Made by a program: the position numbers and the translations under genes. From positions 1-64,000 of the forward strand of contig BPGC01000007.1 of the NCBI GenBank assembly GCA_026002835.1: DNA of 64,000 bases. Direction: 5' to 3'. Under the pieces are notes generated by a model that ran no database searches, was not told the DNA's origin, and was given only the letters and a program-made list of their open reading frames with translations. The DNA comes from Candidatus Nitrosocaldaceae archaeon (lineage in GTDB: Archaea > Thermoproteota > Nitrososphaeria > Nitrososphaerales > Nitrosocaldaceae). Shown one piece after another: positions 56,257 to 64,000 of the stretch (the first letter of the stretch is position 1; each line of letters opens with the position of its first letter).

Positions 56257-57125
56257 GTTGGGAAGTATTTAATATAAGATTTAGAATAGAAAGTCCTATA
56301 CATATTGGTCATTATACAATTGGCATATTAAAGAAGACTAGATATTATATACTTGGAAAGAATATGTGGGGTGCTATAACAGAGAAGTTAGCGTTGAATG
56401 ATAATAATCATAACTTTAGAAAGATAGGAGAGATCGTTGCTAATAATCTTATCTTCAGTTACCTCTATCTAGAAGACCCAAAGAATGGTAAATTATTAAA
56501 ACCTAGATTCACAAATGATGGTCTAAAATATGGAAATTATAATGTATATGAGTTTGAAAAGAGATTCATCAGAAGCCTTGTATCTACTGCTATACAATCA
56601 GATACTATGAGTGCAGAAAGAGAGAGTTTACATGAAACTGAATTTATATCTAATAGAGAGATAATAGATGAAGGGATAGGTAATGAATTATATTTATCTG
56701 GTTATCTCTTTGCTAAAGAGTATAAGGATAATAACTACAATATAAAGATAGAGAATCAAAGCGTAAAGTTTAATGGTTCAGATATTTTAGATGATGGAAA
56801 GTATATAACAACTGGAGGAGAGAGAAAATATGGTTTTGGTAGATTAGAGTTTCTTGGCTATGATAAATGCAATCATAAATTTGAGACTGAAAATAATAAA
56901 CTAATAATACAATATAAGAAAGGGGATAGTATAGAAGCTCATCTTATCGTTAATGATAAATGTAGTATAAAAGGAGAACTTGAATTATTGGTTGGAAGAG
57001 AATATGGTAATTCATATGGAAATAAATATTCAAGCTCACAATTAACATGGATTCCTGGTTCTATACTTGAAGATAGTTATCGGCTTGAGATATGTAGATA
57101 TGGAATACTAAAAGCATGTATCTAA
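56253..57125 (+). CDS. Cmr3/Cas5-like RAMP protein (type III-C)
   Basis: 290 aa. 'FRIESPIHIGHYTIGILKKTRYYILGKNMWGAITEK' and the late Gly-rich TTGGERKYGFGRLEFLG show a Cas5-group RAMP that would hold the crRNA 5' handle. Last gene of the type III operon. No CARF-domain effector follows, in keeping with a cyclase-dead Cas10. Confidence 0.82.
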   Translation: MSWEVFNIRFRIESPIHIGHYTIGILKKTRYYILGKNMWGAITEKLALNDNNHNFRKIGEIVANNLIFSYLYLEDPKNGKLLKPRFTNDGLKYGNYNVYEFEKRFIRSLVSTAIQSDTMSAERESLHETEFISNREIIDEGIGNELYLSGYLFAKEYKDNNYNIKIENQSVKFNGSDILDDGKYITTGGERKYGFGRLEFLGYDKCNHKFETENNKLIIQYKKGDSIEAHLIVNDKCSIKGELELLVGREYGNSYGNKYSSSQLTWIPGSILEDSYRLEICRYGILKACI

Positions 57126-57174
57126 TATTTAATTTTGCTTATCTTAAATTTAGTTCATTATGTAAGATTGTAAG

Positions 57175-57230
57175 AAATTGCATAATATACAACTTTATGA
57201 CTAGTCTCAAACCTTTACTTTATGCAATTT
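57175..57230. terminator. Long-loop inverted repeat between convergent genes
   Basis: AAATTGCATAA (57175-57185) pairs perfectly with TTATGCAATTT (57220-57230) across 34 bases, ending in a T-rich run next to the stop at 57231. Possible bidirectional terminator for the type III operon and the zinc-finger gene. Confidence 0.5.
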
Positions 57231-57912
57231 TTAGATAAATGATAGTAGATCTTTACCTTCCTCTATTACCCAATCCTCAGCATTTGTATTACTAAATTCT
57301 TTAATATGCTCTGCTAACTCTAGCATGTTATTATACTTTTTATTACAATGCTTACATTTTACATAATCTCCTTCCTTAACTAGAGATACTATACTCTTCC
57401 TACTCTTCTTATCTATTATTATACCAAATTTATGATCTTTAGATTTCTGGGGGTTATAGAGAGTATTACCTCCTATCTCAATGAGTTCAATATCTCTAAC
57501 CTCTATATTATGCAGATACTTTAAATGCTTCTCGATATTTGATTTATCTCTATACAATGCATTACATATATCACATTTATACAATCTTTCAATAGAATTC
57601 TCTTTCTTCTCTTCTATCTTGCTAATATCAACAGCTATCAGCTCTTCATTCTTATGGAATAAACTAGAATGCTTGTTATACCATATATCCAATTCTTCTT
57701 TACTCTCTGGTATCTTACCATTTAATGAAGGATAGCAACTCTCTTTGCAGATTAAGCAATATACCCTTCTCTTATCTCCTTTATAATTTGGTATATATTT
57801 ATGTAGTAGTATGCTCTTTATACCACACTTCTTCTTTGTCTGCTATTAGATACTTTTTACAAACATTACAATATACTATATCTTTATCTCCTTTCCTTAC
57901 TACTCTCATCAT
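57231..57912 (-). pseudogene. Multi-zinc-finger protein, frameshifted
   Basis: First frame from ATG 57912: KGDKDIVYCNVCKKYL...EEVWYKEHTTT, then stop at 57799. Next frame holds a copy of the same module (KGDKRRVYCLICKE...LDIWYNKHSS) and two C2H2-type fingers, YKCDICNALYRDKSNIEKHL and VKCKHCNKKYNNMLELAEH; the second lacks a clear last His. One extra base near 57800 splits the modules; restored length about 226 aa. If unrepaired, the finger part must start at TTG 57692. Likely DNA or RNA binding. Confidence 0.6.
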
Positions 57913-58361
57913 TAAATAATCATGCTTGCTTCCTCTCTCCTCTTCCCTTCCCTCTTCTCTTTATAACACTAAAACACATACACAGCTTGGACAACTAGAA
58001 CAACTTCTACAGCTTGTACAAGTTCTACTATTAGAGCAACTTGCTATCTGCTATAATTTGCAACGATTTGCAACGATTTCACGCTTGAGCTATCTGAAAG
58101 CGACTTTTCTAACTGTTAGCAATTTCTATAGCTTCTAAAAGTTGTGAGTGATCTCAATAGCCATAAAATCATAGTATCATTTCCAAAATGAAGATCAGAT
58201 AACACAAGCATAAAACCATGGAAAATCATTGCAGATAGTATCAGATAGCCATTATTATCAAAAATTTGATAGTATTCTCTAGTGATATAAAAGTATAGAA
58301 AGAATTAGTATTTAAGTATTTGCTAATAGATTAAAAAATGAGCATAGCTTACGCTAGGAAC
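57913..58361. repeat. Repeat-rich non-coding region, origin candidate
   Basis: No gene. It holds TTGCAACGAT twice in tandem (58058-58077), CAGCTTGGACAACTAG / CAGCTTGTACAAGTTC near 57981-58025, a perfect palindrome CTAACTGTTAG (58109-58119, containing the TAACNGTTA dyad seen at 7.1, 8.4 and 10.7 kb), and CATAGCTTACGC near 58342, which resembles the AGCTTATG iterations at 10.8 kb. It lies directly downstream of the primase/helicase gene. Origin of replication is an inference. Confidence 0.45.
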
Positions 58362-61241
58362 TTAATCGCATGCGTGATCAAATAGGAATACAGCATCCAA
58401 TGATTCATCATCTACTCCTATCTCTATAGTAGCAGTCTTGTTACAGTTAGAACATTCAAACTCATTAAATGACTTGTTATCCTCTTCTCTTGTATCTCTA
58501 TAGATCCATTCTCTATTCTTACTATCAACTACTCTAACTTCTACTTCTTTATCTCTAAAGCATTTGTGCTTAGCAATAAACATACCTATGCTTAAACCTT
58601 TAGGTATCTCTTCCTTGCATATAGAACATTTCCTTACCCTTTCTATCTCCCCTCTATTAAGCATATACAATACTCTTATCTTACCATCTTGCTTTGGTTT
58701 AGTAGTATTTTGTTGCTTCTCTTCTATATTATCAGTATTGTTATTGTTAATATCCTTGTTTTGTGTATTAATATTATTATCGTCTAGGTCAGAGGTTATA
58801 TCTTCTAGATCTGGTCTTTCTTTAATTATACAATTAAGTTTGTAAGTTACTCTATCAATAACTTTACTACCAAAACCTTTCTTATCTAATAACTTGCTTA
58901 CAGTCTTCTTACTTAAAGGTTTTACACTCTTATATGAACAGAACTCTAAATACTTCTCATATATATCCTTGAATGGTGTATTGATACCTTCTGCTTTCTC
59001 TAAATACCTATCAGCAAACTCTTTGATATGATCATCCTTCCATATCATACCAAATGTATATCTCTTAACTACTTCAGGCATCAATAACCTAAGGTTATCA
59101 ACCTCTAAATATCTCTCTAACCCTGCTAGTAGCATATTGAATATACCTTCTCTCTCTTCTAACAGTATTTTATGATAGTCAAGTATTACCTTATCATCTG
59201 GTATAGAATATTCAAATGGTACAATACATAACCTTCTATATGTTCCAATAGTATCATCATCTATCTCTGGTTCTGGGTTAGTGCTAATTATTAGGTTAAA
59301 TGTCTTCTCATACTCTTGTGGTCTAGCATTTAGAGTTCTAGCAGATCTTTTACCAGTGCTAATCAATGCTTTTAGTAACCTACCTACAATCTTTACCCTA
59401 GTTGGTTCATCAATAACTACTAAATGCTTATCAACACATGCTACAAACTCTGGATTCTTACCTTCATCTTCCCTATTACTTATTAGTGATATATTGCTAT
59501 CCCTAACATAATCATTCATTATATCCTTAGCAACCTCTAATAGAGTGCTTTTACCATTATTACCATAACCATGAAAGATAAATGCTACCTCTTCTTTCCT
59601 TCTTAGCATACATAAACCTAATACAGTTGCTAAAAACATTGCTAACTCTTTATTATTCAATGCTATTGTCTTTAAGAATTCAGCAAACTTTATGCATTTA
59701 GCATTAGGATTATAATTAACATTCATAACCTTAGTAGGATAGTACTTTTTAGTATTCTCTCCATGTTCAATAGGAATATATCTTTTAATATTCTTGTCAT
59801 ATACTAGTAAATGAGATCTAGTATTAATTGCTAGATCATTATAACTATCAAGCATACTCTTTACTATATGGAGTTCATTAAACCTATCATCTGTTTCTAG
59901 TGTATGTAATAACTCATTCCTCTTATTACCAGACGCTATGCATTCTTCTAACTCTTTATAATAATCTCTATATGCCTTCTCTATATGGTCTTTATCTGCT
60001 TCAATACTTCTCAACTCTTTCTCATATATCCTAGCAGTTGTATTATCTGTCTTCTCTATTGCTTCTATCTTCTCTTCTAACTCTTTAATCCTTTTATTAT
60101 ACTCTAATAATATCTCATGCATCTCTAATTCTAAATGATCTTTTTTATCTCTAACATAACCTGTAAGTCTTTTAACTAATTGATTATAGTTTATCTCTTC
60201 CCATTTACATTTATTCCAACGATACCAATTACCTTTAGTCTCATCCCTATTTGCTGGCTCTTCCATAACATATATATAGTCTTTAATAAACTCTGCTTCT
60301 TTCTTGTTATTATCTAAATCATATCTTAGCAAACCTAATGCTAGATCGTATGCTTTAGAGTAACCTAAACTCTTTAATACTGTTAATATATCTTCATCTC
60401 TCTCCTTGATACCAAATACCTTTGCTAATGCATTTGCTAGATCTTCACTAACCTCTTTAGCAATCTTATATCCTGATACCTTCTCTATATCTTGTTTGTA
60501 TGTTTGCTCTACACATTGCTTTATCCTATTCTCTCTTTCTTCATCATTAAAGATTATGCATACATTCTCTACCATAAATTTAGCAAACTCTATATCATAC
60601 CCTTTCTTTCTTAGATAACCAGATAATGCTAAGCAGATTATATCTCTACTACCTTCTTTATAGTATGGTTTTAATGCTTTAACTATATCATTGAATAACT
60701 CTAAACCTTTACTCATCTCATTTACAATAGAATTATCTATAAACTCAAGGTGTTTAGCGTTATAGACTTCATAACCATCTCCTAGAAATATGCTAGCATG
60801 TCTATTACCAATTATCTCTATGCCAATCTCTTCAAACTTCTTGTTTTGAATCAAACCATTAGTTAGATAGTTATGCCTCTTACCTTCATGCATTGTGGTA
60901 TTGATCATTGTATATTCATTTATCTTATAGAAGTTAAGAAACCTCTTGAGTATTGTATATGTAATACCTATATCCAATCCTTTACCATGCTTAACCTTAT
61001 TATTCTCAGCTTCAATAGCAAAACTATACTTCTCATTATTGAATAACTTACCCTCTATCTTAGCAATTAGATACCTTTCCTCAAGATACTTTATAGTATC
61101 CTCTAAGCTTAACCTCTTTGTATGGTCTAAATAGTTGATATAATCATTAACTATCGGACTTTTATCACTCCTAAACGCCATGAAAGGTATGCCTAAATTA
61201 TACATCCATTTTAATAACTCCCTCTTTTCCTCGCTATTCAT
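58362..61241 (-). CDS. Primase-type protein with SF3 (D5-like) helicase
   Basis: 959 aa replication protein of the plasmid/virus kind. Residues 1-170 resemble a diverged primase-polymerase domain (GIPFMAFRSDKSPIV, IGIEIIGNRHASIF) without clear catalytic acids. About 190-270 is a PriCT-like helical domain (LALSGYLRKKGYDIEFAKFM). About 370-440 is coiled coil. The D5/SF3 helicase has Walker A FHGYGNNGKST (about 550-561), Walker B LVVIDEP and ISTNPEPEIDDDT (sensor). The C-terminus has zinc knuckles CSICKEEI and CSNCNK. Likely the element's replication initiator. Intact. Confidence 0.88.
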   Translation of the reverse strand: MNSEEKRELLKWMYNLGIPFMAFRSDKSPIVNDYINYLDHTKRLSLEDTIKYLEERYLIAKIEGKLFNNEKYSFAIEAENNKVKHGKGLDIGITYTILKRFLNFYKINEYTMINTTMHEGKRHNYLTNGLIQNKKFEEIGIEIIGNRHASIFLGDGYEVYNAKHLEFIDNSIVNEMSKGLELFNDIVKALKPYYKEGSRDIICLALSGYLRKKGYDIEFAKFMVENVCIIFNDEERENRIKQCVEQTYKQDIEKVSGYKIAKEVSEDLANALAKVFGIKERDEDILTVLKSLGYSKAYDLALGLLRYDLDNNKKEAEFIKDYIYVMEEPANRDETKGNWYRWNKCKWEEINYNQLVKRLTGYVRDKKDHLELEMHEILLEYNKRIKELEEKIEAIEKTDNTTARIYEKELRSIEADKDHIEKAYRDYYKELEECIASGNKRNELLHTLETDDRFNELHIVKSMLDSYNDLAINTRSHLLVYDKNIKRYIPIEHGENTKKYYPTKVMNVNYNPNAKCIKFAEFLKTIALNNKELAMFLATVLGLCMLRRKEEVAFIFHGYGNNGKSTLLEVAKDIMNDYVRDSNISLISNREDEGKNPEFVACVDKHLVVIDEPTRVKIVGRLLKALISTGKRSARTLNARPQEYEKTFNLIISTNPEPEIDDDTIGTYRRLCIVPFEYSIPDDKVILDYHKILLEEREGIFNMLLAGLERYLEVDNLRLLMPEVVKRYTFGMIWKDDHIKEFADRYLEKAEGINTPFKDIYEKYLEFCSYKSVKPLSKKTVSKLLDKKGFGSKVIDRVTYKLNCIIKERPDLEDITSDLDDNNINTQNKDINNNNTDNIEEKQQNTTKPKQDGKIRVLYMLNRGEIERVRKCSICKEEIPKGLSIGMFIAKHKCFRDKEVEVRVVDSKNREWIYRDTREEDNKSFNEFECSNCNKTATIEIGVDDESLDAVFLFDHACD

Positions 61242-61258
61242 ATCTATTATATAATAGT

Positions 61259-61646
61259 ATGAAAATAGAAGGAGCAGAGATAGAGGTAAAAGAAGAATTC
61301 TTTGTATGTAATATTCTTAAAGCGTTTGCTGGGACTACAGGGTATAGAGGTGGAGATTGGGGACATGGTGCTACACATTAGCATTTGAGGATATAGCAAG
61401 TACTGGTTGGAAAGTCAATATTTATAATTATGGTCTAAAAGAGATAAAAGGAGTAAAAGGAATAAAGGGTTTTGAAGATTTTGATAGCGAGACAAGCTTA
61501 CTATACATGAACCAAGAAAGGTAGAGTTGATATTTAATGGTAGTGAACTTGATACTCTAATAGAAGCTTTAGAGTTTATACTGAATACATTAAAGGAACA
61601 AAAAAGCGATAATGATAAGACTATCCAATACCTATTTTTATTATAA
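61259..61646 (+). pseudogene. Broken hypothetical gene, two frameshifts
   Basis: Three frames join to one plausible product: MKIEGAEIEVKEEFFVCN...TGYRGGDWGHGATH, then LAFEDIASTGWKVNIYNYG..., then EPRKVELIFNGSELDTLIEAL to TAA 61646. Each join (near 61378 and 61480) needs one added base; restored length about 129 aa. 'GYRGGDxGHG' recalls small proteins of archaeal phages and plasmids. Either decayed or mis-sequenced. Confidence 0.5.
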
Positions 61647-61652
61647 AAAGGG

Positions 61653-63626
61653 TTAGAGTTTATACTTCCAATACCTATTCTTGAACCTCTTATCCAATAA
61701 CCATACCTTAGCACTATCTGAATTACTCCTAACAGCTCTCCCAATACATTGCTTAACAGCAATATAGATCTCTTCTAGTATTACTTTATATGCTTCTTTA
61801 CCTAATTTGTTATTGATAAAACCAATACTATCTTTAATGTAATCGTCATAAGGCTTGTATGGTACTCCTATTATGATTATATCAGATATTAATGATCTTC
61901 CATTATGAACAAACTCTATACCTTCTGTTAATTTACCTCTAGCAACTACTAGAATAACAGCTTTATTATTACTTTCTGCTAGGTTTACTAATATCTCTTG
62001 GAACTTCTTAATACTAGTCTTCCTATACTCTTTCAATATCTTTAATTCTTTAGGTAAATAGTTTGCTATCTTATTAAGCATATCATAACTACTGAACATT
62101 ACTAATACACTCTTTTCTGCATTCTTGCTTATCTCTACTATCCTATCTGCATATTTTTTATACATATCATTATCTCTCTTCTTATATTCAGTAGTAAGAT
62201 CTACATGGAATCTAGTAAAGATTAATGGCTTAACATCTCTTCTCTTGCTAATATCAAACTCTATTATTATATCCTCATTAATATTGTATACATTAACCAT
62301 ATAATCCTTAGAAGGCATTGTTCCACTCATCGCTAGTATAGGTATATTCTTATTGAGAATATCTAGCAAATATGAAGGGTTTATTACCTTAACCTCAATA
62401 TCTTTACCATTACTATATACCCTAGTATTGTTAGAATGTATCATTGCTAATGCTTCTGCTATATACATTGTGTAATTGCTATAAGCTCTCTTTTCAGTTA
62501 TTAAATAGTTTATAGCTTCTCCTAACGCTTCTAACTCTATGTATTTTAGTTTATATTGTGTTTTATCAAGTTTGTATAACTTTGTATAATCATTATCTGG
62601 TATCTTTGCATACAAATCTTTTAGTATCTCAATTGCTTTATCAATTATAGCATCAACTATTACTGCTTCGTTATCATACTCTTCTAAACATTCATAATCC
62701 TCTAACCATTCTTTACCTTCATAATCTATTTCCTCTTCATTATATTCTTTTATTCTTAACATTTTTGCTATATCTGATACTAACTCTTTCAAACTTTTAA
62801 CTTCAAAATAACTACTAATAATATCTTCTCTATGCTTCTCTAACTCTTCTATTGCTTTTTCAATATTCTCTTTCTTAATTATCTTATCATCCATGCTATG
62901 TATATTCTCTAAGTTATGAGCTTCATCAATTATTACTACTAGATTATTTAACCATGCTTCTAAATCCTCTTCTTTACGCTTTAATTGTTCTAAATACTTG
63001 AATAGGTATGCATAAGTACCAACTATTACTTTACTAGCTAGTACAGAAGATAATAATGATCTATATGGACATATACTATATTTGTTAAACTCTTTCTCTA
63101 ACCTCTCTCTTTCCTCTCCTACTGCTTTTACTCTTTGTTTTGCTATCTCTTCTCTCTTCTTAGCATAGTAATATCCTAATTTGTTTAATATTGTTAGATC
63201 CTTTGGCACTTCTCCTAATGCTTGATAGTAATAGCATTTGTTACAGATAGGGTTCTTTGTAGTCTTTTCATTATCTTTATCCTCTATACCTAGTATCCCG
63301 TCTAACGTCTTTCTCTTGCTTTTCTCTTCTATCTTTCTTAGCAATTCTTCTCCTAGTATTAAGCAACCTTTCTCCTTTCCTACTAATAGAGTATAATCAT
63401 AGATACCTAACCTATTTAATTCCCTAACTATTGGATCATATTCATTAATGGTTCTAGTTACTATTAATACTCTCTTATTCAATGCTAATGCTGTTATTAG
63501 AGCAAATAATGTCTTACCAGAGCCTGTAGGAGCTTGTAATACTACTAGATTATTATTCTTTAAAGCTTCTATTACTTCATCTTTCAACTCTTCTTGCCAC
63601 TTTCTTAACTCTATCTCTACTTCCAT
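61653..63626 (-). CDS. XPD/Rad3-like DNA helicase (DinG-type SF2)
   Basis: About 657 aa from ATG 63626 (MEVEIELRKW). Walker A QAPTGSGKTL at 31-40, DEAH box (VVIIDEAHNLENIHS, about 233), motif III (AMSGTMPS), and motif VI (VKQCIGRAVRSNSDSA). Four cysteines at about 87, 127, 130 and 186 (GCLILGEELL, CNKC, CPYRS) fit the 4Fe-4S cluster of XPD-like 5'-3' helicases. Probably helps replication or transfer. Intact; its stop faces the broken gene at 61259-61646. Confidence 0.88.
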   Translation of the reverse strand: MEVEIELRKWQEELKDEVIEALKNNNLVVLQAPTGSGKTLFALITALALNKRVLIVTRTINEYDPIVRELNRLGIYDYTLLVGKEKGCLILGEELLRKIEEKSKRKTLDGILGIEDKDNEKTTKNPICNKCYYYQALGEVPKDLTILNKLGYYYAKKREEIAKQRVKAVGEERERLEKEFNKYSICPYRSLLSSVLASKVIVGTYAYLFKYLEQLKRKEEDLEAWLNNLVVIIDEAHNLENIHSMDDKIIKKENIEKAIEELEKHREDIISSYFEVKSLKELVSDIAKMLRIKEYNEEEIDYEGKEWLEDYECLEEYDNEAVIVDAIIDKAIEILKDLYAKIPDNDYTKLYKLDKTQYKLKYIELEALGEAINYLITEKRAYSNYTMYIAEALAMIHSNNTRVYSNGKDIEVKVINPSYLLDILNKNIPILAMSGTMPSKDYMVNVYNINEDIIIEFDISKRRDVKPLIFTRFHVDLTTEYKKRDNDMYKKYADRIVEISKNAEKSVLVMFSSYDMLNKIANYLPKELKILKEYRKTSIKKFQEILVNLAESNNKAVILVVARGKLTEGIEFVHNGRSLISDIIIIGVPYKPYDDYIKDSIGFINNKLGKEAYKVILEEIYIAVKQCIGRAVRSNSDSAKVWLLDKRFKNRYWKYKL

Positions 63627-63673
63627 CAGTAGATAATATGAGAGTAGAGAGTTGCCTAGCAATTATTCTATGA

Positions 63674-63946
63674 ATGAGGAGTTATATTGTAAAGAGAGAG
63701 GTAAAGAAGAAGAGATGTAATTATGAGATACTGCTAGTAGAAGAGGTAGCAGATAAATGCTATAGAGTTAGAAATGCAAAGAAGAATACTGAATATTTAG
63801 TATTAAGCAACTATCAAGCATGTGATTGTATAGCATTTGAGAAGTATAACAATTGTAAGCATTTAGAAGCAGTTAAGCAGTATGAATTAGATAAAGAGTT
63901 GCTAGAGAAAGGAGAGCATACAGAAGAGTTGATAATGCTAGAATAA
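63674..63946 (+). CDS. SWIM zinc-finger protein, 90 aa
   Basis: 'CDCIAFEKYNNCKHLEAVKQY' is a SWIM motif (CxC...CxH), a small metal-binding module often found with DNA recombination proteins. Divergent from the helicase gene with 47 bp between starts. The upstream AATTATTCTATGA also occurs before the integrase start at 28-40. Confidence 0.75.
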   Translation: MRSYIVKREVKKKRCNYEILLVEEVADKCYRVRNAKKNTEYLVLSNYQACDCIAFEKYNNCKHLEAVKQYELDKELLEKGEHTEELIMLE

Positions 63947-64000
63947 ACTCCTAATATTTTTATATTTGGTATGCCAATTTATTAGCAGACAATTCTATTA

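Noticed and set aside
49777..57125. Cyclic-oligoadenylate signalling branch of the type III system
   Set aside because: No CARF-domain gene nearby and no GGDD motif in Cas10.
61415..61762. Minus-strand open frame of 115 codons
   Set aside because: It lies over the end of the helicase gene and the broken plus-strand gene; its hydrophobic, low-complexity product looks like an antisense shadow.
1..64000. Attachment sites of an integrated element
   Set aside because: AATTATTCTATGA occurs at both window ends (28-40 and 63661-63673), but it sits at gene starts and is too short and A/T-rich to call att sites; no tRNA gene seen.

Overview
The window looks like a stretch of a mobile-element-rich archaeal chromosome, or a large integrated conjugative element. 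It is AT-rich, uses ATA (Ile) and AGA/AGG (Arg) codons heavily, and has archaeal TATA-type promoters, T-run terminators, RadA, a TFB-like protein and archaeal cas genes. Several small Cys-rich proteins, including a CPCC-type microprotein at 27.8 kb, resemble Thaumarchaeota (Nitrososphaerota) proteins. A thermophilic ammonia-oxidiser lineage is my best guess, but it rests on family resemblance only. No rRNA or tRNA gene was recognised.

Layout. (1) 0-5.7 kb: tyrosine integrase (frameshifted), a TFB-like protein, an IS5-type transposase and small zinc-binding proteins. (2) 5.8-10.7 kb: a minus-strand module of secreted or membrane proteins plus a P-loop ATPase, virion- or vesicle-like in layout, with a shared palindrome TAACNGTTA in three promoters. 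(3) 10.7-16.1 kb: a ParB-adenine methyltransferase fusion carrying a 31-bp perfect palindrome, then secreted metalloprotease/partner genes driven by a duplicated promoter block. (4) 16.2-32.7 kb: a VapBC-like pair and a conjugation module (large Tyr/Asn/Asp-rich surface protein, pilin-like protein, VirB3, VirB4, VirB6, VirD4). VirB3 and VirB4 have broken frames, and VirB6 is interrupted by an IS1595-family element with an exact 8-bp target duplication. (5) 32.7-36.0 kb: DUF932-like, possible ssDNA-binding and RadA (two frame breaks) genes. (6) 36.3-57.1 kb: a CRISPR array of about 59 repeats read from the minus strand, then cas6, csa1-cas1-cas2-cas4, a complete type I-A effector operon and a complete type III operon best matching subtype III-C (Csx11-like Cas10 with degraded HD and cyclase motifs). 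(7) 57.2-64.0 kb: a multi-zinc-finger protein, a repeat-rich non-coding region, a primase/SF3 helicase, an XPD-like helicase and a SWIM zinc-finger protein.

How it fits together. One array and one Cas6 could supply crRNAs to both a DNA-targeting I-A effector and an RNA-recognising III-C effector. One leader-proximal spacer closely resembles part of the wHTH regulator gene at 26.9 kb and is antisense to it, which suggests that the array targets relatives of the element beside it. A recurring feature is single-base frame disruption: twelve sites in ten genes, including cas7 and radA. These could be sequencing indels, gene decay or programmed frameshifting, and only read-level and protein data can separate those options.
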